From JBCAXA01 sp038534295 (lineage in GTDB: Bacteria > Pseudomonadota > Gammaproteobacteria > Steroidobacterales > Woeseiaceae): a DNA stretch of 64,000 bases. How positions within the stretch are numbered: position 1 is the first letter of the stretch; each line of letters opens with the position of its first letter. The position numbers and the translations under genes were made by a program. Under the pieces are notes generated by a model. The model was not told where the DNA came from, made no database searches, and saw only the letters and a program-made list of their open reading frames with translations. Positions 8,677 to 15,731 of this stretch are shown in pieces. The DNA is taken from positions 372,001-436,000 of the forward strand of contig JBCAXA010000003.1 in NCBI GenBank assembly GCA_038534295.1, given 5' to 3'.

Positions 8677-9240
8677 TCAGTCAAAGTAAAACTCGACCGG
8701 CACCCATGATCGAGCCGCCGCGTAGAACTGCTTTTTGAGATTCTCTTTCGCCTTCTCAACGAAATAGCGTTCCTTGTCATGGATCCGGCCATGGCATGAC
8801 CCATGGACCGGGTAAATCCGTTTGAGAAACCCTTCGAAGTACTCGTAGTTCTCCTTTTGGCAGCGCCGGCAATCGGGCACCTGATCAATCTCACCTTTAA
8901 CGGCTGGCCGATAAATGTCGTCGTGATCAACCGGGAGGAGGGCGCCGGTACACACCCGCAGATAGTCCGCATGATGCTTTTCTATTTTCGAGGTCACTTT
9001 GGTTTCGGACTTCGAGAAGCGGCGATCGCAGGCCAAGCATTTTGGGCCGCGTAGAAACACCTCTTCATGGAAGTAGCGATTGCGCAGGCACCCCTCGGCG
9101 AACAGTCGCCATCGATCGACGTCGCCGGCATACACCTGGCGCGCGTGCTTTTTTCTCATACCTGGCACAAGCCCTTTTTTGATGAAAGGGACCAGGTAGC
9201 GCGGGATTTTCTTCAGTCTCTCAAGATCCTGTTTTCTCAT
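8677..9240 (-). CDS. HNH-like zinc-binding protein
   Basis: A 187-residue basic protein with CLACDRRFSK, KIEKHHADYL, PDCRRCQKEN and SCHGRIHDKERYF. Two CxxC pairs and paired histidines in this order suit an HNH/McrA-like nuclease core, but I do not recognise a named family. The N-terminal 55 residues are Lys/Arg-rich and could bind nucleic acid. It converges on the secreted-protein gene and begins the AT-richer accessory patch, so it may be acquired. Nuclease function is inference only. Confidence 0.6.
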   Translation of the reverse strand: MRKQDLERLKKIPRYLVPFIKKGLVPGMRKKHARQVYAGDVDRWRLFAEGCLRNRYFHEEVFLRGPKCLACDRRFSKSETKVTSKIEKHHADYLRVCTGALLPVDHDDIYRPAVKGEIDQVPDCRRCQKENYEYFEGFLKRIYPVHGSCHGRIHDKERYFVEKAKENLKKQFYAAARSWVPVEFYFD

Positions 9241-9539
9241 CCCTTCTAGGGTATCGAGCAGCTCTTAACAACGGGTAAAGAAACGACATGCATAGAAACG
9301 ATTGCTATTACTTGGCGGGACTCGGCCGTGAAAAAGTACGTGAATATGTGCGCATCGATGCTGAGCAGCTAAGTACTAACCCCTTGATTTAGTGTGCAAA
9401 TCGGTTATGCGTTTTTTGTCCAAACGAAACTGCGTCTTTCGCTGAGATATGGCAGTGGTTAGGGACGCTCACGACCGTATTTTGGTCTCGCTAACGCGTT
9501 ACCAATTTTTTCTAACCACCTAATCACAGGAGTGTAGAC
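9241..9539. other. AT-rich intergenic region
   Basis: About 300 bases between the HNH-like gene and the secreted-protein gene. It is clearly lower in GC than the flanking DNA. A 34-codon frame (9288-9392) is present but has no good ribosome site or recognisable content. The last 15 bases carry the AGGAG ribosome site of the next gene. No repeat or RNA gene is seen. Confidence 0.6.
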
Positions 9540-10364
9540 GTGAAGAAAATTCTGCTCAGCTTGGTTGTATTTTTTGCTGGTGCAAGCAATGCATCGGCGT
9601 ATGATTTTCTAATTTCATGCGACGGATGTTCGTTCAACGACGAGAAGTGGGCCGCACAATCAACCCCCACAGCCTCGAATGGAGCCTGGATTGTGTATGT
9701 TATGGATGCTAGCGCGGAGACCCTTACGGGTTTCGCTGTGTCCAAGTACTCCCAGTACATTGACAACTGGGGACTGGTCGAGTACTCGGGGGCTTCTGAG
9801 ATCCCAATAGACGCGCAGACGCAGGCCGATTTCGACACCGCTTTGGGTTACGCGCAGAGCCTCAAGGCAGAGGTAGACGGAGACGCAATTTCCATTCCGG
9901 CGAGTATTGCAGGTTCGGCGTACGAAGTACTCTTCAATCCTGGGCTTCAAGCACAAATAAGCGATCACATCGCTTACAACCTGTCCTTTTTCCAGTTTTT
10001 GGGTGCTGAGGCTGGCTCTGTGCTCAATTTTCTGTCAGAACTGACCGGCTCAACGGTAAGTCTTCAGGTAGTCTTTGCCGACGGTTCGACCATGCGTTTC
10101 AAAGTGACCGGCGTCACTTCAACAAATCTCGCGATATTCACATTCGAGTATATTGAGGGAACTGCGAATAGCCCCGACGGAAATTCAATACCCGATTCCG
10201 TTGCGGCTGCACAAATTTTCGTCGGTATTTTCGAAAGCGTGAACTTGGGCCAAGACATGACGGATTTCTTGTACCGAACCTTCGGGAGCTACTTCGGACC
10301 TACGTACTATTGCACAATGGAACCCGGCGTCGGGGATGAAGTTATTGTTCGTTGTAGCTTATAG
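9540..10364 (+). CDS. Exported protein of unknown function
   Basis: A 274-residue protein with a clean signal peptide (MKKILLSLVVFFAGASNASA). The GTG start is chosen because CAGGAG lies 8 bases upstream. The mature part has an early CDGC pair, a Ser/Thr/Ala-rich body with possible helices, and Cys residues near the C-terminus (YYCTMEPG and RCSL). Composition is AT-richer than in core genes nearby. I do not recognise the family. A small membrane-protein gene follows 20 bp downstream before a strong terminator, so the two form an operon. Confidence 0.65.
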   Translation: MKKILLSLVVFFAGASNASAYDFLISCDGCSFNDEKWAAQSTPTASNGAWIVYVMDASAETLTGFAVSKYSQYIDNWGLVEYSGASEIPIDAQTQADFDTALGYAQSLKAEVDGDAISIPASIAGSAYEVLFNPGLQAQISDHIAYNLSFFQFLGAEAGSVLNFLSELTGSTVSLQVVFADGSTMRFKVTGVTSTNLAIFTFEYIEGTANSPDGNSIPDSVAAAQIFVGIFESVNLGQDMTDFLYRTFGSYFGPTYYCTMEPGVGDEVIVRCSL

Positions 10365-10384
10365 CTGCCAACGCAGGATTAGTC

Positions 10385-10621
10385 GTGATTGACCTTAGTT
10401 ATGGCATGTACGGAAAACTCATTCTTTCCTGGATGGTTGTTGGCCTACCGATCTTCGTCATCGCTGCGAGACGATGGCTTGGCCTTGGCCCGAATCTTGT
10501 GGGGGGGATTGGGTTGCTGTCACTAGGCGTGCCTTACGTCGCCTGGGCCGTGTTACCGTTTTTTTTGCTCTATGCAGCACTGAATCGGAAAGAGGCGGAC
10601 GACGCGTCGCTCGCTTCGTAA
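10385..10621 (+). CDS. Small two-helix membrane protein
   Basis: A 78-residue protein with two hydrophobic segments (about 10-28 and 40-66) and a charged C-terminus (LNRKEADDASLAS). The GTG start has AGGA upstream at normal spacing. It is the last gene before the hairpin terminator at 10651. Function is not recognisable; it may be an inner-membrane partner of the preceding exported protein. Confidence 0.5.
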   Translation: MIDLSYGMYGKLILSWMVVGLPIFVIAARRWLGLGPNLVGGIGLLSLGVPYVAWAVLPFFLLYAALNRKEADDASLAS

Positions 10622-10650
10622 CTCAACGCGCTATGCTTCGTTGCTACACG

Positions 10651-10682
10651 ACGGCAGCTCTGAGAAGAGCTGCCGTTTTTTA
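10651..10682 (+). terminator. Strong Rho-independent terminator
   Basis: Perfect 11-bp stem ACGGCAGCTCT (10651-10661) / AGAGCTGCCGT (10666-10676) closed by a GAGA tetraloop and followed by TTTTTTAT. It ends the two-gene operon 9540-10621. Confidence 0.93.
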
Positions 10683-10740
10683 TACCTTCTTAAAGTGTAT
10701 CGAGCAGCCTTCGAAGCTCTCAGATTGAGCAAACGCACGT

Positions 10741-10961
10741 CTGGCAACTAGGACAGGCACATTCCGCCGGAACCGCGAGCACCGGTGCCCCTGGACTAGG
10801 CACATACTGTCCGAGGGCGCAGTGGACTGTTTCGTGGTGGCAACTAGGACAGGCACATTCCGCCTACTGGCAACTAGGACAGGCACATTCCGCCGGAACC
10901 GCGAGCACCGGTACCCCTGGACTAGGCACATACTGTCCGAGGGCGCATTGGACTGTTTCGT
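10741..10961. repeat. 95-bp direct repeat pair plus partial copy
   Basis: Two 95-bp copies (10741-10835 and 10867-10961) differ at only two positions. Between them 10838-10864 repeats the first 27 bases or so (TGGCAACTAGGACAGGCACA...). Each copy contains GGACAGGCACATTCCGCC and AGGCACATACTGTCCGAG. Related GGGACAGGCAC motifs lie on the other side of the transposase gene (12108-12175 and 12838), so the repeats probably belong to that element. The rest of the gap 10683-11067 holds no gene. Confidence 0.9.
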
Positions 10962-11067
10962 CACAAACGAGAGCAGTGAATTCGAGTAGCGGGGCGCCAA
11001 AACGAATCGGTCACGCGCCCGATGCTCTCAGACAGATGGCCTGCTTTCTAACGCACCGGATTACTCA

Positions 11068-12048
11068 TCAACTGCCGTTGAGACGTAACTCGCCGCGCCA
11101 ATAGCGGTCTCGGAAGCGTGTGGTTGTTGCCAGCCACTGGTCAATGCTTAATCCAAGTCGGTCCAGCACGGGCATGAGCGACGGGTCGATCCGACCGCGC
11201 TTGCCCGAAACAGAGACTCGTCCAGTCATTTCGACCAATTGCAAGTAATCACACCAATGGATTGGCAATGTTTGTGAGACTGCGGTTGCGCTTAGCGTAT
11301 CGGGATCGTCCTCAGCGAACGGCGCCAATGGTCTAATGGGCGTGCATAGACGACGAAGTTCGCCGCTTTCAAGTAGAGCGGTAATTGCTGTCGCAAGCTG
11401 CGACGATGTCGAATCGCGTTCGAGCCGTGCTTTGATGCTCGTGTGATCGGACTCCTCCGGTGTCTTTGCGATTGCAGCGCGAACCGGGCTCAAATCAACG
11501 TACGCCATCGCTGACAGCAGCGCCTGGTCGGAGACAAGCGGCTGCGATTGAAAGCGCGCTTCCCAGAAATGTCCTGTGCAGCCGTCCTCCGCGTTCGCTT
11601 GCCGGGCGATTGGCTCATTCAGGCACTTCATAAACCAACTCAAACTTGCCAGCCGATTCCGATAGACGGCCGCCGTGTCGCGCAGCGTTTGGTGCTCCGC
11701 TTCGGTCAAAGCGTCTCCGTCGCGATACCGCTGCACTAGAAGCGGACCCTGAAATACGCACGTCCAGCGATCGAGGACTTCCTCGTCTGTCCATAGCTCA
11801 ACCTCCTCGGGGACTAAGCGGACCACGAGATGATAGTGATTGCTCATGACAGCGTAAGCGCACAGCTCGACGCTAAACAACGAGCTCAGAACACGGATTC
11901 GGTTCTCGATCCAATCGCGACGATGCTCGTAACTCTTACCGGATTCCCTATCAATGCCGCAAAGAAACGCTCGACGCACGCACCGCGACACAACGTGGTA
12001 GTAGGGGGTGTTCTCAAGGCATACAAGGTGTTTTCGGGCTCTGGGCAT
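11068..12048 (-). mobile_element. Y1/HUH (REP-associated type) transposase gene
   Basis: A 326-residue protein of the Y1 transposase superfamily (IS200/RAYT-like). The start region TPYYHVVSRC, the HUH motif NHYHLVVR (His71, His73) and the conserved GHFWEARFQSQPL and AYVDLSPVRAA blocks are clear. It is longer than IS200 TnpA and has a C-terminal extension (about 230-326). No tyrosine is present between residues 130 and 182, where the catalytic Tyr of this fold is expected (the position reads CLNEPIARQAN), so it may use a different nucleophile or be inactive as a classical Y1 enzyme. No inverted-repeat ends are seen; GGGACAGGCAC-type repeats flank it on both sides. Confidence 0.85.
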
Positions 12049-12107
12049 GTTGAAACCCTAACTTGATCTGTCTGACGGTCGGCCTCGTATTCGGCGACGA
12101 TTCGTTG

Positions 12108-12175
12108 ATATTTGTGCCTGTCCCTGTCGCTCTAATATTTGTGCCTGTCCCTGTCGCTCCTGTCCCTGTCGCTCC
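12108..12175. repeat. Tandem TGCCTGTCCCTGTCGCTC repeats
   Basis: ATATTTGTGCCTGTCCCTG with CGCTC following occurs at 12108 and again at 12135, then a truncated CTGTCCCTGTCGCTC at 12160. On the opposite strand these read GACAGGGACAGGCACAAA, matching the GGACAGGCAC core of the repeats at 10741-10961. They lie just upstream of the transposase start. Confidence 0.88.
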
Positions 12176-12205
12176 CGTGCCGAATTGCTCACCTTCGACG
12201 CCGAC

Positions 12206-12628
12206 TTAGTTCACCTCGTATTTTGGGTATGCAAAGTTGCACAATCCGGTTTGCGTCGAGCAACTAAACTCCCAACTATCGGGTCCTTCTTTGTAAAAGA
12301 CAGTTACGGTTGCTTGGTTGCTAGTTTGCTCGCTTTCTGCACCAAGGGCTTCGACAACGAAAGAACCCACGTCGGTCGGAGCTAAGTAGAATGAGCCGAT
12401 CGCGGTATTTGCTCCAACGTCAGTAGTTATGCGAATTTTGGTTGCCGTCTCCGGAATAATATCGGGGAGCCAGCCACGCTCAAATAGCAGATCTCTCTCG
12501 GCGTCTCCGACCGTTGCGTAGTAGTCTGTGACAGTATTGTCAAGTTCTGAGCACCCCTCGGCCGAGATTACAGCTGCCACAGCAAATCTAAGCATCAGGC
12601 CTTGCGCATTTCTGTTGCTGGAGTGCAT
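12206..12628 (-). CDS. Small lipoprotein-like exported protein
   Basis: A 140-residue protein; the ATG at 12628 is preferred to the longer frame because AAGGA precedes it and an N-terminal hydrophobic run LMLRFAVAAVISAEGC ends in a lipobox-like Cys. The body contains ERGWLPDIIPETATKIRI and GANTAIGSFYL, a pattern I associate with a family of uncharacterised proteobacterial lipoproteins, and ends with a CSTQTGLC pair. It lies between copies of the GACAGGCAC repeats, within the accessory patch. Role unknown. Confidence 0.55.
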   Translation of the reverse strand: MHSSNRNAQGLMLRFAVAAVISAEGCSELDNTVTDYYATVGDAERDLLFERGWLPDIIPETATKIRITTDVGANTAIGSFYLAPTDVGSFVVEALGAESEQTSNQATVTVFYKEGPDSWEFSCSTQTGLCNFAYPKYEVN

Positions 12629-12837
12629 TGGTTCGTCCTTGGTGAAGCCCGTTTCCTGTCTAGAAGATTGTTGGCGGAATACATTGTCGTCCTCAGATGT
12701 TCCATCGCAAATGTCGCCTTCGCGAATCAGCGCACGGGCAGACAGCGAGTAGCTAAAATATGCGGATACCGTCCCTGTGCACAGCGGGCTGTTTTTTGCA
12801 TCGGAAATTGCGGAAATTGTGACAGGAGCAGGCAATT

Positions 12838-12862
12838 GGGACAGGCACGTACTGTCGCCCCG
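12838..12862. repeat. Isolated GGGACAGGCAC repeat copy
   Basis: GGGACAGGCACGTACTGTC resembles the AGGCACATACTGTC part of the 95-bp repeats at 10741-10961, about 2 kb away on the other side of the transposase. It may mark the right limit of the repeat-bearing segment. Confidence 0.6.
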
Positions 12863-12895
12863 GAGACTTTAGAACATCGTCGAGGCTACGCAGTT

Positions 12896-13339
12896 GTGAG
12901 AGTTTTGATCGCGGTTCGCTTTTCTACCGTTTTCGGAGTACTTATTATGGCCAACTCATGCGGCGCAGGTGAGTTGTGTTCCACAAGCGATACGCTCGAA
13001 AAGTTATCAATTCTCGAGAAGTCATTGACTGTCTACGCGGCGGACCAAACTGGCCGTCGGTCCGCCTACCTGTCGTTCATTCATTTTGATCACAGCATCA
13101 GTTTCTCCGACATATCCGGAACACAGTTCCGTGTCGATATTGAAGATACACACGGCGTTGTCTTCCGGCATCTAGACCCGGATTCGGGGTTGTTGATGCT
13201 GTATTTGAGGCCCACCAAACCGTACTGCGTCGCCAGAATTTCGATGGACGTTTGGCAGAAAATTCTGGCGAGTTTGTCGGACTGGCCACATCAGGATCAG
13301 CTACGCACCGTCTCTGACTTTAGCGATGGCAATGGGTGA
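12896..13339 (+). CDS. Small exported protein, unknown
   Basis: A 147-residue protein read from a GTG with GAGG ten bases upstream. The first 25 residues (VRVLIAVRFSTVFGVLIM, then ANSCGAG) look like a signal peptide with a possible lipid-attachment Cys. The rest (LSFIHFDHSISFSDISGTQF, PDSGLLMLYLRPTKPYC) is not recognised. An ATG at 12946 is an alternative start but would lack the signal peptide. The longer open frame further upstream is antisense to the lipoprotein gene and is not credible. Confidence 0.5.
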   Translation: MRVLIAVRFSTVFGVLIMANSCGAGELCSTSDTLEKLSILEKSLTVYAADQTGRRSAYLSFIHFDHSISFSDISGTQFRVDIEDTHGVVFRHLDPDSGLLMLYLRPTKPYCVARISMDVWQKILASLSDWPHQDQLRTVSDFSDGNG

Positions 13340-13548
13340 TGCCTTAGGGGCAAAGACTGTACGTAGACAGGCGTCGACAGCGATTTGCTCGTATGTGTTC
13401 AACCGGGAGATAGCGGTTTTGCCTCATTTGTTCTCCGGTGCTATTCGGGCGAAGGTCTTGCCGATTGGCGGCATCTGGGGCAAGTTGCCTGGTACGGTCA
13501 GCCGGCAAGATGCATGGGCTAGCTCCGATATCACGGCGCAGCCTCGTC

Positions 13549-14331
13549 CTAGAGCGTGCAAAGACTTCTGGCCGCGATTACGTGACGGACACTCGCGAGC
13601 ACATCGATTGTGTCATCGGCCAGCGTCAGGTACCGCAGCGAACCGCGTTTCGTCACTTGCCCCTCTAGCGTGACCGGCACGGCTACCTTGCCGGCGACGA
13701 GGTCGATCGCGCTACCACCGTCGGGGGCCAGCAGCACATAGCCCGCGGTGATGCCGCTGGTGTCGGTAGCCATCAGCATCGGCGGCATGCCGCCGCGGAT
13801 GCAGAGCTCGGCGCAGGCGCGATGCACACGGCCCTCGCCTGGTTTCATGACGCCGAGAAAACACTTCGAGTCGACGATCTCGCCGGACAACGTGTGCGAG
13901 CCGAAGTCTTCGACAGAAGGAACGTCGATGCTTTGATCGAAGTCGATTCGGGTGATGTCCGCCTCGGTGCGCAGCTCGAGCATGCGCCACGAGCCGCGGT
14001 CGATCGCGTAGCCGCTTACCGCGACGGTCTGGTTGTCGACGGCTTTGGCCCATTCCTGCACGCCGAGCTTGCCCTCGCGAACCAACAGCACGGCATCGCC
14101 GTCGGCCGTGATGACGTGCGGGTAGGGTTCGGCCTGCAGCAGGCCAGTGACTTCCGATTCGATTCCGTATGCCCATTGGCCTTCGCCGACCGCTTGCTGC
14201 GCGCCAGCGAGCCAGAAACCAAACGCGCCGGCAGCCACGATGATCACGGGTACTAGCAAGCGATAAAAGCGCACCAGCCCCGGCGGCGTCGGCAGGTAAC
14301 CGACGTAGAACTCCTTCTTGTTAGACGACAT
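13549..14331 (-). CDS. Membrane-anchored protein with Cys-rich motif
   Basis: A 260-residue protein, last gene of the Rieske/GltS operon. After a short cytoplasmic start it has one membrane helix (about 25-45, LLVPVIIVAAGAFGFWLAGA), then a periplasmic domain with OB-like beta segments (HVITADGDAVLLV, QTVAVSGYAID, VPVTLEGQV). The striking part is SKCFLGVMKPG...VHRACAELCIRGGMPP: Cys157, His170, Cys173 and Cys177 in a C-x15-C-x3-C pattern, a plausible metal or cofactor site. Its ATG overlaps the end of the upstream gene by 11 bases, so it is co-translated with the cytochrome b-Rieske protein. I do not know a function for it; a redox or assembly partner is inferred. Confidence 0.75.
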   Translation of the reverse strand: MSSNKKEFYVGYLPTPPGLVRFYRLLVPVIIVAAGAFGFWLAGAQQAVGEGQWAYGIESEVTGLLQAEPYPHVITADGDAVLLVREGKLGVQEWAKAVDNQTVAVSGYAIDRGSWRMLELRTEADITRIDFDQSIDVPSVEDFGSHTLSGEIVDSKCFLGVMKPGEGRVHRACAELCIRGGMPPMLMATDTSGITAGYVLLAPDGGSAIDLVAGKVAVPVTLEGQVTKRGSLRYLTLADDTIDVLASVRHVIAARSLCTL

Positions 14332-15379
14332 TGGCCGCCTCCTCGATCGTTGCGATCGGCCGCGCCGTACCGGGCGGCAGTGGTTGCGGATTCACTAGCA
14401 CGCTGTCGCCGTCGATCCGAACCTCGTAGGTGGAAATGATGTCGGTAAACGGCGGCGGCGAGCGGCCGTCTTCGGGTCGATACTGGAAGCCGTGCCATGG
14501 GCACGTGATGCAGCCGTCGATAACGCGGCCTTCGCCGAGCGGCCCATTCTGATGCCGACAGACGTTGCTGACGGCGGCGACTTTGTTTTCGTCGTAGCGG
14601 AACACGGCCACGCGTTCGTCCGAGCCGATGTCGACGGTAATGCCAGCGTCGTTCGGAATGTCACGCCATGAGCCGACGTTGACCCAATCCGCTGCCGTTA
14701 CTTTGCGATCGGCACTCACGCCACCAAACGTGGCGGCGAGGTGCAACACGCCAACCAATGCGACGCTGCCAGCAACCATGTAAAGGCTGAAGCCGGTATT
14801 CGACTCCTGCATCGCGCCAAGCGCTACATGCGCGATCACGGCCGCGTACGCGACGTAGACCAACATGTGCAGCGCTTTCCACAGCGGTGCGCCGAGATTG
14901 GTGTTCCAGTAATCGTGGCTGGTGGCCGCCAGCAGGAAAAGCAGCAGCAACGCGATGGAGCCGATCGGCTGGAACGGTATATCGGCAACGCTGTTGATGG
15001 CGTCCGGCCACGCGAGGATCGACTCCGGTGGCGCAACGACGCCGAAGCCGTGGTACCAAAAAATCGAAATAACGGCGTGCACCAGCGCGACGATGAACAT
15101 CGACACGCCCATGTGCCGGCGGTTGTACAGCAGCGGCAGAAACCGGGTGTTCAGCCGCGCCAGCGGGCCGATGCAGAGAATCAGCGTCAGCAACACAAAC
15201 GCGCACGAGGCCAGCGCCCGCAACAGAATGATCTCGTCCGACAGGGCATCGGCGCCGGTATTGGTGGCGCCGCTGATCACGATGTAAGTCACGAGATACG
15301 CGACGATGCCGAGCCACAGCAAAACGTCGTACCAAACCTTGCGCTTGTTCCATTGAACCGCGACGTAACCGTGACTCAT
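14321..15379 (-). CDS. Ferric reductase-like cytochrome b fused to Rieske domain
   Basis: A 352-residue inner-membrane protein. Residues 15-215 hold about six helices with histidines placed as in ferric reductase-like/MsrQ b-heme proteins (NRRHMGVSMF, VALVHAVIS, KALHMLVYV, IAHVAL). Residues 230-330 form a Rieske [2Fe-2S] domain with C274-R-H276 and C293-P-W-H296. This fusion would pass electrons between membrane heme and a Rieske centre. The ATG overlaps the stop of the 52-residue membrane protein (ATGA) and the 3' end overlaps the next gene. The partner oxidoreductase is presumably the Rieske-GltS protein encoded first in the operon. Confidence 0.88.
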   Translation of the reverse strand: MSHGYVAVQWNKRKVWYDVLLWLGIVAYLVTYIVISGATNTGADALSDEIILLRALASCAFVLLTLILCIGPLARLNTRFLPLLYNRRHMGVSMFIVALVHAVISIFWYHGFGVVAPPESILAWPDAINSVADIPFQPIGSIALLLLFLLAATSHDYWNTNLGAPLWKALHMLVYVAYAAVIAHVALGAMQESNTGFSLYMVAGSVALVGVLHLAATFGGVSADRKVTAADWVNVGSWRDIPNDAGITVDIGSDERVAVFRYDENKVAAVSNVCRHQNGPLGEGRVIDGCITCPWHGFQYRPEDGRSPPPFTDIISTYEVRIDGDSVLVNPQPLPPGTARPIATIEEAANVV

Positions 15380-15534
15380 GGCAACTCTCCTGCGGTTACA
15401 TCGCCCGGCAGCGAGGCGTTCGCCGGAGTCTCATCGGCCAGCCGTGCGTTGTTCGCAACGACGAGCAGCGCGGCAAGGGCGGGGACGAGCAGTATCCATG
15501 CAAGCCGATGCACGGCGCGATGCGGTCGTTTCAT
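15376..15534 (-). CDS. 52-residue single-pass membrane protein
   Basis: A very small protein (MKRPHRAVHRLAWILLVP...) with one membrane helix (about 12-27) and a short acidic, probably periplasmic tail (DETPANASLPGDVTAGELP). Both ends overlap neighbouring genes by ATGA, which is strong evidence of real translation in the operon. No homology is recognised; it could be a small subunit that stabilises the cytochrome b-Rieske protein. Confidence 0.65.
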   Translation of the reverse strand: MKRPHRAVHRLAWILLVPALAALLVVANNARLADETPANASLPGDVTAGELP

Positions 15535-15731
15535 GCTTTGTCGCCTCCCTTGCCGAGCCAGCGCACGAGCAGCAGTGGCCACAGCAGCATCGATGCCGGG
15601 AAAATCAGCAGCCGAAAGCCGATCGGTGCGCCTTTCGCCGACTTGTCTATGGTGCCGGCGCCGCGGATTACGAACGCCAACGCAAACAGGATGCCGATGC
15701 CGAAGTAGCCGCCGATGATGGCCGGCGCCAT
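15531..15731 (-). CDS. 66-residue two-helix membrane protein
   Basis: A small hydrophobic protein (MAPAIIGGYFGIGILFALAF start) with helices at about 5-22 and 40-58 and a basic C-terminus (VRWLGKGGDKA). The ATG at 15731 overlaps the TAA of the Rieske-GltS gene; a TTG five codons upstream is less likely. Its stop overlaps the next start (ATGA). It is the second member of the coupled five-gene operon. No family recognised. Confidence 0.68.
   Translation of the reverse strand: MAPAIIGGYFGIGILFALAFVIRGAGTIDKSAKGAPIGFRLLIFPASMLLWPLLLVRWLGKGGDKA

Noticed and set aside
9288..9392. A 34-codon plus-strand frame
   Set aside because: No convincing ribosome site, no recognisable sequence, and it lies in an AT-rich gap; may be a gene remnant but cannot be supported.
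12602..12895. Upstream extension of the exported protein gene at 12896
   Set aside because: The extension is antisense to the lipoprotein gene and would bury the signal peptide.
14741..15718. A 325-codon plus-strand frame
   Set aside because: It is antisense to the cytochrome b-Rieske gene and its small neighbours, which have clear motifs and coupled starts; its translation has no recognisable domain.
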